This document shows, one piece after another, positions 38,027 through 47,823 of a stretch of DNA of 64,000 bases. The notes beneath the pieces were generated by a model. The model saw only the letters and a list, made by a program, of their open reading frames with translations, ran no database searches and was not told the origin of the DNA. Each line of letters opens with the position of its first letter. Position 1 is the stretch's first letter. The position numbers and the translations under genes were made by a program. Origin of the DNA: Rhizobium bangladeshense (GTDB taxonomy: Bacteria; Pseudomonadota; Alphaproteobacteria; Rhizobiales; Rhizobiaceae); NCBI RefSeq assembly GCF_017357245.1, contig NZ_CP071617.1, forward strand, positions 124,001-188,000, written 5' to 3'.

Positions 38027-39723
38027 GCGGCTCGGTGCTCTCCGTTCGCGATCTTACCGTCAGGGCGCATCTCGATTCCGGTCCGCGCACGCTGCTCGAT
38101 GCTGTTTCGCTCGACCTCGGCCGCGGTGAAATTCTTGGCCTCGTCGGCGAGAGCGGCTCGGGAAAGAGCCTGTTCTGTCGCTCGCTGGTGCGTCTGCTGC
38201 CCTCCTCGCTGCTGAAGATCGAAAGCGGTTCCGTGTTGCTCGAGGGGCGCGACCTGACGCGGATCGACGACGCCGAGATGCTGAAGGTGCGCGGCGGCGA
38301 GATCGGCATGATCTTCCAGAACCCGACCAGCCATCTCGATCCGGTCATGCGCGTCGGCGACCAGATCGCCGAGGGCATCCGCTACCATCAGGGCCTTGGC
38401 GCCCGCGAGGCCCGTGCCGCGGCAGTGGAGATTCTCGCGCAGGTCGGCTTTCCCGACCCCGGCCGCCAGTACGACAGCTATCCGCATGAGTTTTCCGGCG
38501 GCATGCGCCAGCGGGCAATGATCGGTGTCGCCCTGTCCTGCAACCCGAAGATCCTGATCGCCGACGAGCCGACAACGGCGCTTGACGTCACGATCCAGGC
38601 GCAGATCCTGCGGCTGCTGATCGATATTCGCGACCGGCGCGACCTATCGATCATTCTCATCACCCACGATCTCGGCATCGTCGCCCAGACCTGCGACCGC
38701 ATTGCTGTGATGCGCGGCGGCAAGCTTGTCGAAGAAGGGCCGAAGCGGACGATTCTGACGCGGCCGCAGCATCCCTATACGACCAACCTCATCGACAGCC
38801 ATCCCTCGATATCAGGCGAGATGCCGGCACCGTCGCTCGAGATCGCCGGGGCAAGCCGGCCAGCCGCAGCTTTGCTCGAGGTCGACGATCTGCACGTACG
38901 CTTCAGAGGCGGCGGCAGCCTGTTCAAAGGGAGTGCCAGGACGATCAGCGCCGTTGCCGGTGTCAGCTTGAAGATCATGCCGGGCGAGACAGTTGGCATT
39001 GTCGGCGAATCCGGCAGTGGCAAGAGTACGCTTGCCCGCGCCGTGCTGGGATTGACGCCGCTTTCCTCGGGGCACGTGACTTTCGACGGCATCGACCTGG
39101 CGCAACAGAGGAGCGCGGGCCTCGCAAAGCTCAGGCGCGAAACGGCGATGGTGTTCCAGGACCCCTACAACGCACTGAACCCGCGGCTGACGATCGGACA
39201 AATGCTCGGCGAGGTGCTGAAGGTGCAAGGCAAGGTCGCCGCCGCCGATATTCCAGCGCGGATCGGCGAGCTGCTCGACCTCGTCGGCCTCGAGCGTGAA
39301 TTCGCCGGGCGCAAGCCGCGCAGCATGAGCGGCGGTCAGTGCCAGCGCGCCGGCATCGCCCGCGCGCTCGCCGTTGAGCCGAAGCTGATTATCGCCGACG
39401 AATGCGTGGCGGCGCTCGACGTCACCATCCAGGCGCAGATCATCGAGCTTTTTCGTCAACTCACCGCGAAGATGAACCTGACGCTGATCTTCATCGCCCA
39501 TGATTTGGCGATCGTGCGCAATCTCTGCCAACGCGTCGTCGTGATGTATCGCGGCGAGATCGTCGAGGAGGGCCGCTCCGACCAGGTCTTCGCGCGGCCG
39601 AAGCATGCCTATACCGCGGCGCTGATCGCTGCCATTCCCGACATCGATCCCGACAAGCCGCTGCTACAAGGCCCCGACCGCAGGGGCGAGCCGCAATCCA
39701 TGTCCGTCAAACGCATGCCATAA
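38023..39723 (+). CDS. Peptide ABC importer ATPase, fused DppD-DppF
   Basis: A 566-residue protein joining two complete nucleotide-binding domains. Domain 1 has Walker A GESGSGKS (42-49), signature FSGGMRQR and Walker [12 protein letters not shown]. Domain 2 has GESGSGKST near 328, signature MSGGQCQR and [11 protein letters not shown], where Cys-Val replace the usual Pro-Thr after the Glu; ATP-site residues themselves are intact. Each domain ends with an oligopeptide-type carboxy extension (RPQHPYT, RPKHAYT). Fusion of DppD and DppF is common in Rhizobiales. It overlaps the second permease by four bases. Confidence 0.94.
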   Translation: MSGSVLSVRDLTVRAHLDSGPRTLLDAVSLDLGRGEILGLVGESGSGKSLFCRSLVRLLPSSLLKIESGSVLLEGRDLTRIDDAEMLKVRGGEIGMIFQNPTSHLDPVMRVGDQIAEGIRYHQGLGAREARAAAVEILAQVGFPDPGRQYDSYPHEFSGGMRQRAMIGVALSCNPKILIADEPTTALDVTIQAQILRLLIDIRDRRDLSIILITHDLGIVAQTCDRIAVMRGGKLVEEGPKRTILTRPQHPYTTNLIDSHPSISGEMPAPSLEIAGASRPAAALLEVDDLHVRFRGGGSLFKGSARTISAVAGVSLKIMPGETVGIVGESGSGKSTLARAVLGLTPLSSGHVTFDGIDLAQQRSAGLAKLRRETAMVFQDPYNALNPRLTIGQMLGEVLKVQGKVAAADIPARIGELLDLVGLEREFAGRKPRSMSGGQCQRAGIARALAVEPKLIIADECVAALDVTIQAQIIELFRQLTAKMNLTLIFIAHDLAIVRNLCQRVVVMYRGEIVEEGRSDQVFARPKHAYTAALIAAIPDIDPDKPLLQGPDRRGEPQSMSVKRMP

Positions 39724-39742
39724 CAAAGAAGGGAACGAACTG

Positions 39743-41257
39743 ATGACAAAAAGGTGGAAATCAATCGGGCTCGCCGCCATGCTCGCTGGCCTGACGCTGA
39801 GCGCAAGCTATGCCGAGGCCGCCGGCGTGCTCACCATCGGCCGCCGCGAGGATTCGACGACATTCGATCCGATCAAGACGGCGCAGAACATCGACAACTG
39901 GGTGTTCTCCAACGTCTACGACGTGCTGATTCGCGTCGACAAGACAGGCACCAAGCTGGAGCCGGGGCTTGCCGAAAGCTGGACGATCTCGGATGACGGG
40001 CTGACCTACACCTTGACGATCCGCGACACGAAATTTTCCGACGGTTCGCCGCTGACGGCGGAAGACGCGGCCTACAGCCTGCTGCGCATCCGCGACGATC
40101 CTGCCTCGCTCTGGAGCGATTCCTACAAGGTGATCGAGACGGTGGTCGCAACCGATGCGCATACGCTGACGATCAAGCTCAGGAACCCGTCCGCGCCTTT
40201 CCTCTCGACCCTTGCGCTGCCCAATGCCTCCGTCATCTCCAAGAAGGGCATGGAATCGCTAGGGCCTGACGCTTATGGCGAGAAGCCGATCGCATCCGGC
40301 GCCTTCGTGGTCGACGAATGGCGGCGCGGCGACCGCGTCATCCTCAAGAAGAACCCGAATTTCTGGGAAGCCGACCGCGTCAAGCTCGATGGTGTCGAGT
40401 GGATCTCGGTGCCTGACGACAACACCCGCATGCTGAACGTTCAGGCCGGCGAACTCGATGCCGCGATTTTCGTGCCCTTCTCCCGCGTCGAGGAGCTGAA
40501 GAAGGATCCCAACCTCAACGTCGACATCGATGCCTCAACACGCGAGGATCATCTGCTGATCAACCATGCGCATGGCGCGCTCGGCAAGAAGGAAGTCCGC
40601 CAGGCGCTGGATCTTGCGATCGACAAAAAGGCGATCGTTGATACCGTCACCTTCGGCCAGGGCACGGTCGCCAATTCATATGTTCCCAAGGGCGCTCTCT
40701 ATTATTACGCCGATAACCTGCAGCGGCCCTATGATCCAGCAAAGGCCAAGCAGATGCTGGCGGCGGCCGGCGCCTCCGACCTGACGCTGAATTACGTTGT
40801 GCGTGCCGGCGACGAAGTCGACGAGCAGACGGCCGTCTTGGTCCAGCAGCAGCTACAGAAGGCCGGCATCACCGCCAATCTGCAAAAGGTCGATCCCAGC
40901 CAGGAATGGGATATGCTCGTTGCCGGCGACTATGACATCTCGGTCAACTACTGGACCAACGACATTCTCGACCCAGACCAGAAGACCACCTTCGTCCTCG
41001 GTCACGATTCCAACAACAACTACTTGACCAACTATAAGAACGAGGCGGTGAAGGAACTGGTTGCCAAGGCGCGTCTCGAGCTCAACCCAAAGAAGCGTGA
41101 AGAGATGTATGTCGACCTGCAGAAGATGGCCAAGGACGACGTCAACTGGATCGATCTTTATTACAGCCCATATATCAACGTCTCGCGCAAGAATATCGAG
41201 AACTTCCACCAGAACCCGCTCGGCCGTTTCTTCCTGGAAGACACGGTCAAGAACTGA
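39743..41257 (+). CDS. Peptide ABC binding protein, family 5 (DppA-like)
   Basis: A 504-residue solute-binding protein of family 5 with a Sec signal peptide (cleavage near YAEA-AG, residue 27). The mature start LTIGRREDSTTFDPIKTAQNIDNWVFSNVYDVL and the LEPGLAESWTISDDGLTYTLTIRD block are typical. It would capture the ligand in the periplasm and deliver it to the permeases encoded upstream. GAAGGGAACGAACTG precedes the ATG. It closes the pip2-importer unit; 84 bases later the convergent GST gene ends. Confidence 0.94.
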   Translation: MTKRWKSIGLAAMLAGLTLSASYAEAAGVLTIGRREDSTTFDPIKTAQNIDNWVFSNVYDVLIRVDKTGTKLEPGLAESWTISDDGLTYTLTIRDTKFSDGSPLTAEDAAYSLLRIRDDPASLWSDSYKVIETVVATDAHTLTIKLRNPSAPFLSTLALPNASVISKKGMESLGPDAYGEKPIASGAFVVDEWRRGDRVILKKNPNFWEADRVKLDGVEWISVPDDNTRMLNVQAGELDAAIFVPFSRVEELKKDPNLNVDIDASTREDHLLINHAHGALGKKEVRQALDLAIDKKAIVDTVTFGQGTVANSYVPKGALYYYADNLQRPYDPAKAKQMLAAAGASDLTLNYVVRAGDEVDEQTAVLVQQQLQKAGITANLQKVDPSQEWDMLVAGDYDISVNYWTNDILDPDQKTTFVLGHDSNNNYLTNYKNEAVKELVAKARLELNPKKREEMYVDLQKMAKDDVNWIDLYYSPYINVSRKNIENFHQNPLGRFFLEDTVKN

Positions 41258-41340
41258 GTTCGCGCAACATGCAAATGCTCCGGCGCCCTTGCGGCGACGG
41301 AGCCTCATTCATTGCTGCGACAGGTGGCTGACCGGCTTGC

Positions 41341-42216
41341 TTACTCGGCGGCCGCCAGTTTGTCCTGTGTTCTGGTCTCGAAGTCGCTGGCGTCGTGACG
41401 CTCGTGCAACTGGGTTGACGGGTCGCCGGAGAGGCGGTTGACCATCCGGCCGCGCTGCACGGCGGGCCGGCTGTAGATCGTGTCGGCCCAGCGAAGCACG
41501 TTCTTATAGTCCTCGACCTGCAGGAATTCGGCCGCCCCGTAGCTCCAGCCCTTCACCAGGCCGCCGTACCATGGCCAGATGGCAATATCGGCGATCGTAT
41601 ATTGGCTGCCTGCCACATATTCGCTTTCGGCAAGCCGGCGATCGAGCACGTCGAGCTGACGCTTCACTTCCATTGCGAACCGGTCGATCGCATATTCGAT
41701 CTTCGTCGGCGCATAGGCGTAGAAATGGCCGAAGCCGCCGCCGAGATAAGGCGCGCTTCCCATCTGCCAAAATAGCCATGACAGGCATTCGGCCCGTTCG
41801 CTCGGCTCGGTCGGCAGGAAAGCGCCGAATTTCTCGGCGAGATAGGTAAGGATGGCGCCGGATTCGAAGACGCGGATCGGCTTCGGCCCGCTGCGGTCCA
41901 TCAGTGCCGGGATCTTGGAGTTGGGATTGACGGCGACAAAGCCGCTGCCGAACTGGTCACCCTCGCCGATCTTGATCAGCCAGGCGTCATACTCAGCACC
42001 GCTATGGCCAAGGGCCAGCAGCTCCTCGAGCATGATCGTGACCTTCTGGCCGTTCGGCGTTCCAAGCGAATAAAGCTGCAGCGGGTGACGGCCGATCGGA
42101 AGCTCCTTCTCATGTGTCGGTCCTGCTATCGGGCGGTTGATATTGGCGAATTGACCGCCATTCGCCTTGTTCCAGGTCCACACCTTCGGGGGAATATAGT
42201 CGGAGGTACCGCTCAT
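41341..42216 (-). CDS. yghU: Glutathione S-transferase family protein, YghU-like
   Basis: A 291-residue Nu-class GST-like protein, a glutathione-dependent disulfide-bond reductase and peroxidase. Diagnostic features are the long amino extension PPKVWTWNKANGGQFANINRPIAG, LYSLGTPNGQKVTIMLEELLALGH, NPNSKIPAL, FESGAILTYLAEK and the carboxy stretch WADTIYSRPAVQRGRMVNR. The expected Thr/Asn residues that bind two glutathiones are present. It is monocistronic, convergent with the peptide importer and preceded by GGAGTTTGAAAG. The gap 42217-42370 holds only its promoter. Confidence 0.93.
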   Translation of the reverse strand: MSGTSDYIPPKVWTWNKANGGQFANINRPIAGPTHEKELPIGRHPLQLYSLGTPNGQKVTIMLEELLALGHSGAEYDAWLIKIGEGDQFGSGFVAVNPNSKIPALMDRSGPKPIRVFESGAILTYLAEKFGAFLPTEPSERAECLSWLFWQMGSAPYLGGGFGHFYAYAPTKIEYAIDRFAMEVKRQLDVLDRRLAESEYVAGSQYTIADIAIWPWYGGLVKGWSYGAAEFLQVEDYKNVLRWADTIYSRPAVQRGRMVNRLSGDPSTQLHERHDASDFETRTQDKLAAAE

Positions 42217-42370
42217 CTTTCAAACTCCTGGTATTGATCGGACAGAGCGCGACGCCTGTTGGGTCGCCGCATTTTTCCTGACATAGCAGAGGCGATGAGG
42301 TTTTGTCACAGCTATCGGAGTGGTTTCACACAAACGTCAGAGCTTGGCAAAGTTGCGGAAAACAACCGGT

Positions 42371-42751
42371 TCAGGCGGCACCCTCGCCTTCATGATTGAC
42401 GGCCGTCCTGGTACCGGAGGAGAACATGATCAGGGCGAAAAGCGGTTCCTTGCCGAGCGCGCGCGCCCAGTGTCGGATATTGCGGGGAATGCGGATCGCG
42501 TCGCCGGCTTCAAGCCGATAAAGGGCGTCGCCAAGCTTGTGCTCGCAACTGCCGGAGACGACATAGAGAATTTCCTCGCAATCAGGGTGCGAATGCAGCT
42601 GATTGCGCTCGCCGGGATTGATGCGGCAGGTGCCGAAAGTCATCTCGGCGCCGGGCGTGCCGTCGCCGGTGATCTTCCAGTTGAGTTCGCCCCAGCTGGT
42701 CGGCATGAATTTGCCGCCGGCTTTTCTGAAAATGACGTCGGTTTCGCTCAT
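42371..42751 (-). CDS. Cupin-domain protein
   Basis: A 126-residue single cupin. The two motifs are NQLHSHPDCEEILYVVSG, supplying His, His and Glu, and GDAIRIPRNIRHWARAL, supplying the last His, so a metal site is complete. Such small cupins often act as sugar or keto-acid isomerases. Its ATG overlaps the oxidoreductase stop by four bases and GGAGGCACAGTT precedes it. It is the last gene of the sugar ABC operon, and probably acts on the imported compound. Confidence 0.88.
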   Translation of the reverse strand: MSETDVIFRKAGGKFMPTSWGELNWKITGDGTPGAEMTFGTCRINPGERNQLHSHPDCEEILYVVSGSCEHKLGDALYRLEAGDAIRIPRNIRHWARALGKEPLFALIMFSSGTRTAVNHEGEGAA

Positions 42752-43857
42752 AACTGTGCCTCCGGTGAGAGATTGGTGGTGACGCCGGCATCCGTACGTC
42801 GGTAGAATTCGAAGAGCTTCATGATCTCGCCGGCAATTTCGAGCGTGCCTCTCGTGATCGGCGTGCCGGCGAGGATCGCATCCGTGAGATGCAGGATTTC
42901 CGGGACGTAGCCGAGATAGAAGAGGTTGTTGTTGTAGAGCTGGCCAAGTGAATGCTCCGGCTCGTAGAAGAGTGCCGCGTTCTCGTCCGGCTGGATGAAG
43001 CTCGCGGCGCGGCCGTAGGACGGAAGGTCCGCCTTGCGGAAATAGGTCAGCCGGCTGCCGTTTTCGACAATGGCATTGGCGCCTTCGCCAATGATTTCGA
43101 CGCGCTCGAAGATGCTGCCGCCCGATTGGCCGGCGGCAAGGTGCAGTGTACCGATCGCGCCGGAGCGGAAGCGCAGGCTGGTGACGCTCGCCCCCGTCAC
43201 GGGCTCCCACTCGTAGCTAGCGCGTTCTATCTCGCCGCCCAGGAAGTTGAGGATCGCACCCGGGTGGTAGATGTGGTCGAGAAAGCTCTGCATCTTGACG
43301 AGATCGGCCCGGTCTTCCCGGCGCGGCAGGCTTTGGGGATAACGGACATTGATCGAGGTCAGCCTGCCGAAACCCGGCGAGCCAATCAGGTCCTTGAGCT
43401 TCTCGATTGTGGGGAAAAAGGTCTTCTTGAGTCCGGTCATCACCATGCGGCCGGCCGCCGCACTTGCCGCCTGCAGCCTCTCGATGTCCTCGATGCTTGC
43501 TGCCGTCGGTTTCTCCATCCAGACGTGGGCGCCTGCTGCAAGCGCGTCGAGCGCCAGATCGGTCGCCTGCACCCGGCCATCGGGATGATAGGCAGTGACG
43601 AGGAAGACCAGGTCCGGCTCTTCCCGCATGAGCATCTCGCGGTGGTCGGCATAGGCTTTGCCGGCGCCGAAGAGCCTGGCGAATTTCTCTGCACGGCCGA
43701 GATCGAGATCGCATAGGCCGGCGAGGTCGATCGGTGCATAGCGCAACGCTGGATAGACATTGCGGTAGGCATGGCCGCCGGCGCCGATGAAGCAGGCTTT
43801 TATGCGGTGTTCGAATTCGAAATTGTAGCGGATTTCCCGCTGGACGTGATGCGACAT
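42748..43857 (-). CDS. Gfo/Idh/MocA family oxidoreductase
   Basis: A 369-residue NAD(P)-dependent sugar dehydrogenase. The Rossmann motif is FIGAGGHA (23-30), the catalytic EKP motif occurs in WMEKPTA, and FLDHIYHPGAI provides the conserved DxxxH pattern of the substrate domain. It would oxidise a sugar, inositol or amino-sugar derivative brought in by the adjacent importer. It starts two bases after the permease stop and overlaps the cupin gene, so it is in one transcript with both. Confidence 0.9.
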   Translation of the reverse strand: MSHHVQREIRYNFEFEHRIKACFIGAGGHAYRNVYPALRYAPIDLAGLCDLDLGRAEKFARLFGAGKAYADHREMLMREEPDLVFLVTAYHPDGRVQATDLALDALAAGAHVWMEKPTAASIEDIERLQAASAAAGRMVMTGLKKTFFPTIEKLKDLIGSPGFGRLTSINVRYPQSLPRREDRADLVKMQSFLDHIYHPGAILNFLGGEIERASYEWEPVTGASVTSLRFRSGAIGTLHLAAGQSGGSIFERVEIIGEGANAIVENGSRLTYFRKADLPSYGRAASFIQPDENAALFYEPEHSLGQLYNNNLFYLGYVPEILHLTDAILAGTPITRGTLEIAGEIMKLFEFYRRTDAGVTTNLSPEAQL

Positions 43858-43859
43858 GG

Positions 43860-44687
43860 TCAGCCCTTGATTGCCCCCTGCGTCAGCCCCTCGGTGAAAC
43901 GGCGCTGCATCAGGATGTAGAGAAGGATGATCGGCAGGAATGAAATGACAGTGCCTGAGAAGACCAGGCGGTAGTCGGAAGCATAGGTGCTTGCGAAACG
44001 GACGAGCCCGAGCGGCAGCGTCTGCACCTCTGGGCTGATCAGCACGATCAGCGGCAGGAAGAAGTCGTTCCAGGTGGAGAGCGCGCTGATGATTACGAGC
44101 GCCTGTACTGCCGGAGCCGAGATCGGCAGAAACACCTTGGTGAGGATCTGGAAATGCGAGGCGCCGTCGATCTTGGCGGCCTCGACCAGATCATCCGGCA
44201 CACTGATGAAGAAGCTTCGCATCAGGAAGATGCCGAAGGGAATGCCGTTGCTGACCTGCACCAACACGATACCAGCAAGCGTGTTGACGAGGTTCAAGCC
44301 GAAGAGCACCTGGTAGAGCGGGATCACGATCGCCTGTACCGGCACGGTGAGGCCGAGAATGAAGGCATAGAACAGCCACTCGCGGCCGGGAAAACGGATC
44401 TTGGCGAGGGCATAGCCGGCCGGCGCGCAGGTGACGAGCGACAGGAGGACGACGCCGACGAGATTGATGAGGCTGTTGCCGACGAGGTCGCCGAACCCGC
44501 CTATCTGCCAGGCATCGAGATAGTTGCGCCATATCAGGTTGGCGGGCCAGGCGAAGGGATCCGCCCGGCCGATCTCGGCCTCGGTCTTGAAGCTCGAGAT
44601 CACCAGCCAGACGAAGGGGGCAAGGATCAGGATCAAGACCGGCGTCAGCGCCAGCACCACCGGCCATTCGCGGTTGCGTGCACTCAT
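43860..44687 (-). CDS. Sugar ABC importer permease, MalG-like
   Basis: A 275-residue inner-membrane permease with six predicted segments. The EAA motif is LVEAAKIDGASHFQILTKVFLPISAPAVQALVI, contacting the ATPase. WLVISSFKTEAEI and FAWPANLIWRNYLDAW are typical of the MalG/CUT1 group. It overlaps the partner permease by four bases. No ATP-binding protein is encoded in this operon. Confidence 0.92.
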   Translation of the reverse strand: MSARNREWPVVLALTPVLILILAPFVWLVISSFKTEAEIGRADPFAWPANLIWRNYLDAWQIGGFGDLVGNSLINLVGVVLLSLVTCAPAGYALAKIRFPGREWLFYAFILGLTVPVQAIVIPLYQVLFGLNLVNTLAGIVLVQVSNGIPFGIFLMRSFFISVPDDLVEAAKIDGASHFQILTKVFLPISAPAVQALVIISALSTWNDFFLPLIVLISPEVQTLPLGLVRFASTYASDYRLVFSGTVISFLPIILLYILMQRRFTEGLTQGAIKG

Positions 44688-45658
44688 TGGGACAGCCTCG
44701 CGCGCCAGCGGTTGAAGACGATGGTGATGACGATCGCAAGCAGGCTGAGCAGGATGCAGAGCACGGCCGCAAGCCCGTGATCCTGGGATTGGAAGGCAAG
44801 CCGATAGATATAGGTCGTGATCAGTTCACTCTGATAGAAGGGCCCGCCATTGGTCATGACGAAGACCGTGGCAAAGCCCTTGAGGCCGTTGATCATCGCC
44901 AGCGAGATGACGAAGGTCATGACCTCACGAAGTCCCGGCAGGGTCACATAAATCAGCTTCTGGAAAGCGTTGGCGCCGTCCACTTCGGCTGCGTCATAGA
45001 GCGAGTGATCGATATTCTGCAGGCCGGCGATGAAGAGCAGCATATAAAGGCCGAAGCCCTGCCAAGAGCTTGCGACGTTGACGGAGAACAGCACCAGTGC
45101 GGGATCCGAAAGCCAGCCTTGCGTGAAGGCGCCGAGCCCGATCTGCGTCAGGGCCGTGTTCAGCAGGCCGAAAAACGGATCGTAGATGTTGGCCCAGATG
45201 ACGCCGACCACGGCGAGCGAGACCAGATGCGGCAGGAAGAAAGCGGTGCGGAAGAAGACCTGCGTGATCCTCAGCCTGCTGACCGCAAGCGCCAGCAGAA
45301 GACCGAGCCCGCCTGCCATCACCACATGATAGGCCAGCCAGGCGAAGGTATGAACGAGGCTCTTCCAGACGATTGGATCCTGCGCCGCCTTGGCGTAATT
45401 GCCGACGCCGACGAAGCTCGCCGAGGTGTTGAAACCAGCGGAACTGTTGAAGCTCAGCCAGAAGGTTGCGGCAATCGGCAGCAGCGTGAAGACGGCGTAG
45501 AGCGCGAGCGCCGGCGCCACCAGCCAGAATGCGGTGCGGGCATCGTCATTGGGCGATCCCTCAGGTAGGGCAGCGCCGGCCGTCCGGCCTTTGGACATGC
45601 GGGCAGACAGGCCGCCCGTATGTCCCGCCACGGCAGACGCATCCCCGAGAGGAGCCAC
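44684..45658 (-). CDS. Sugar ABC importer permease, MalF-like
   Basis: A CUT1 permease of about 324 residues with six hydrophobic segments, the first at FWLVAPALALYAVFTLLPIAATFWLSF. The EAA loop is YDAAEVDGANAFQKLIYVTLPGLREV. GTG 45658 is chosen because AGGGAAG lies upstream; an internal ATG at 45562 has no ribosome site, and further upstream the frame runs antisense-phase into the binding protein gene. It overlaps the MalG-like gene by ATGA. Confidence 0.87.
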   Translation of the reverse strand: MAPLGDASAVAGHTGGLSARMSKGRTAGAALPEGSPNDDARTAFWLVAPALALYAVFTLLPIAATFWLSFNSSAGFNTSASFVGVGNYAKAAQDPIVWKSLVHTFAWLAYHVVMAGGLGLLLALAVSRLRITQVFFRTAFFLPHLVSLAVVGVIWANIYDPFFGLLNTALTQIGLGAFTQGWLSDPALVLFSVNVASSWQGFGLYMLLFIAGLQNIDHSLYDAAEVDGANAFQKLIYVTLPGLREVMTFVISLAMINGLKGFATVFVMTNGGPFYQSELITTYIYRLAFQSQDHGLAAVLCILLSLLAIVITIVFNRWRARLSQ

Positions 45659-45690
45659 GATCTTGCTTCCCTGCGTTTCTGGAACAACCA

Positions 45691-46944
45691 CTATTTGGCC
45701 TCGGCCATCTTCGCCTGGAGCTGCTTCATGCCGTCCTCGCCGCCGATCTGGCCGGAGATCAGGCCCTGGATGACCTGGAAATAGGTGTCGAGAACGGTGC
45801 CCGGCAGATAGACGCTCGGATTGTAGCCGACGCCGCCAGCGGCCGCGGCGAAGATATCTTTGAGAACGGGGGTCGGCGGTTCGACGCCGGGGATTTCGCG
45901 CGGGTAGATCATCGTGCTTGCCGGGTCCTGCGCGCGTTTCTTCATCGCCGCATCCGACAGCATGAAGTCGATCCACTTCATCGCAAGCTCCGGCTGCTTG
46001 GAATTGACCGGCACGAGCCAGCTCCAGCCGACGCCGCCGGTCGGGATCGCTGCACCCTTGATGTCGGAAGGCATCGGCGCATAACCGGCGTTGGCGAGGT
46101 CGTAGCCGGCCTTGCGGGCATTGGCGGTGAACCAGGGACCGGCAACGAACATCGCCGCACGCTTGTTGAACCAGAGGCGGGAGGCGCCATCGAGATCGAG
46201 GCCGGCCATTTCCTTCTTGATGTAGCCCGCCTCGACCAGCTTCTGCAGCCGGACGGCGCCGGCAGCGATCGATGGATCGTCGAAGGCGACCTCGCGGCGC
46301 ATCGCCTTGCCGATCACCTCCTTGCCGCTCGCCGATTGCAACAGGTTGCCGAAGAGATGGCCGGCGCTGCCCGGCGTGCGCGGACCGATGGCGATCGGCT
46401 GCAGGCCGGTTTCCTCGATCGCCTTCATCAGCGTTTCGAACTCGGCCCAGGTCGCCGGGATCTTCCAGCCCGCCTGCGCGAAAATGTCTTTGTGATACCA
46501 GATGCCGAGAGCATCGAGCCCATCGGGAACTTCGTAGATTTCGCCCCCGAACTGGCCCTTGAGCTCGGTGTAGAGCCAGGGATAGATCTGATCCTTCCAG
46601 CCGCGCTTCTCATATTGCTCAGTGAGCGGCATCACCTGCTTGGCGTTCTTGACGACGCTGATGCGGCCGATGCCTGAATTGGTGAGGATCACGTCGGGGC
46701 CGGCATCCGACTGGATCGCCGCCTGCACGGCGCCGTTGCTGATCGTCCCGGTCGGCGGCATGAATTCGACGGTCACACCGGGATTGGCCTTTTCGAAATC
46801 GGCCTTGATACCGTTCCAGAGCTGCGCGACCAGCGGTTCGGTGATCTGTTCCGGACCCCACATTTTCAGGGTCTCGGCATGTGCCAGCGAGCTTGTGGCG
46901 ATCATCGCCGCCAGTGCCGTGCCGCGGGCAAGAAATTTCAGCAT
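45691..46944 (-). CDS. Sugar ABC binding protein, family 1
   Basis: A 417-residue extracellular solute-binding protein of family 1 (MalE/UgpB type). The signal peptide MLKFLARGTALAAMIATSSLAHA is cut near residue 23, followed by ETLKMWGPEQ. The carboxy domain contains GGVGWSWLVPVNSKQPELAMKWIDFMLS and YPREIPGVEPP. GGAGGGAGCA precedes the ATG. It lies 78 bases downstream of the GntR regulator on the same strand and heads the importer genes. Confidence 0.93.
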   Translation of the reverse strand: MLKFLARGTALAAMIATSSLAHAETLKMWGPEQITEPLVAQLWNGIKADFEKANPGVTVEFMPPTGTISNGAVQAAIQSDAGPDVILTNSGIGRISVVKNAKQVMPLTEQYEKRGWKDQIYPWLYTELKGQFGGEIYEVPDGLDALGIWYHKDIFAQAGWKIPATWAEFETLMKAIEETGLQPIAIGPRTPGSAGHLFGNLLQSASGKEVIGKAMRREVAFDDPSIAAGAVRLQKLVEAGYIKKEMAGLDLDGASRLWFNKRAAMFVAGPWFTANARKAGYDLANAGYAPMPSDIKGAAIPTGGVGWSWLVPVNSKQPELAMKWIDFMLSDAAMKKRAQDPASTMIYPREIPGVEPPTPVLKDIFAAAAGGVGYNPSVYLPGTVLDTYFQVIQGLISGQIGGEDGMKQLQAKMAEAK

Positions 46945-47022
46945 TGCTCCCTCCTCCGGGCCGCTCCTCGGCCACGTTTTGCTTGTTGAAAAGGAGACCT
47001 CCCTCTCCTTCGTTCCGGGCGG

Positions 47023-47688
47023 CTAACGCGCCGGATCTTCTTTCTGAAACCGCGCCATGACGGCCTGCTGAACATCGCTGATATGCGCGTGCATCAGTGC
47101 CTTGGCGCGGGCGATGTCACGCGCTCTGAAAGCCTGCAGGATCTGATTGCGCTCCTCGGCCGCCCTTACGGCCAGATCGCGGCTCTCATTGGCGATCGAG
47201 CGGCAGATCTGGATCTGCAGCGCCAGCCGCGCCAGCGTTTCGACCAGCGGCGCACTTCCTGAAAGCTCGGCGATGGTCTCGTGAAACTCCTTGTCGCGGA
47301 TGCCGTAGGTCGCCATGTCGCCGCGGCGCAGCGCCGCCACCGCCTCGTCGAGGATGCGTTCGAAGCCGGCGATATGTCGGTCGCTCATCTGCGGAACAGC
47401 GAGTTCGACGGCGAAGCACTCGAGCGTCTTGCGTAATTCATAGAGGTCGTCGATCTCCTTGGGCGTGAAGCTGCGCACGAAGAAGCCGCGATAAGGCTTG
47501 ATCTCGATCAGACCTTCCTTGGCAAGCGTGCCGATCGCCTCGCGGAACGGCGTGCGGCTGACCTGCAGGCGTTCCGTCAGTTCCTTTTCGTCGATCGAGA
47601 CGCCGCTCGGCAGTTCGCCGGAAACGATCAGGCGTACGATTTCCTCGTAAATCCGCTCGCGAAGGGTCAGGTGGCGCGGTGCGTTCAT
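47023..47688 (-). CDS. GntR-family regulator, FCD subgroup
   Basis: A 221-residue regulator. The winged helix is IVRLIVSGELPSGVSIDEKELTERLQVSRTPFREAIGTLAKEGLIEIKPYRGFFV; the FCD domain has DKEFHETIAELSGSAPL and a final MHAHISDVQQAV, supplying metal-binding His residues. ATG 47688 is used; GTG at 47697 is an alternative. It leads the sugar ABC operon on the same strand and is divergent from the Tm-1-like gene, so it may control both. Confidence 0.9.
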   Translation of the reverse strand: MNAPRHLTLRERIYEEIVRLIVSGELPSGVSIDEKELTERLQVSRTPFREAIGTLAKEGLIEIKPYRGFFVRSFTPKEIDDLYELRKTLECFAVELAVPQMSDRHIAGFERILDEAVAALRRGDMATYGIRDKEFHETIAELSGSAPLVETLARLALQIQICRSIANESRDLAVRAAEERNQILQAFRARDIARAKALMHAHISDVQQAVMARFQKEDPAR

Positions 47689-47720
47689 GGTCTCCACTTC
47701 CGTCTGGCATTCGTGATTTA

Positions 47721-47735
47721 AGTATGCAATATACT
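47721..47735. promoter_or_regulatory. GntR operator candidate
   Basis: AGTAT and ATACT form a perfect inverted repeat around GCAAT in the divergent gap between the GntR regulator and the Tm-1-like gene. A weaker related run (AATATACAATAT) follows within 15 bases. Confidence 0.5.
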
Positions 47736-47823
47736 AAAGAATATACAATATGGAAAATACAAAACGGGGAATTTTGTTGAAAAAAACCAGCAGAAGCTGG
47801 ATTGAAAAAGAGGAGGAAAACCA

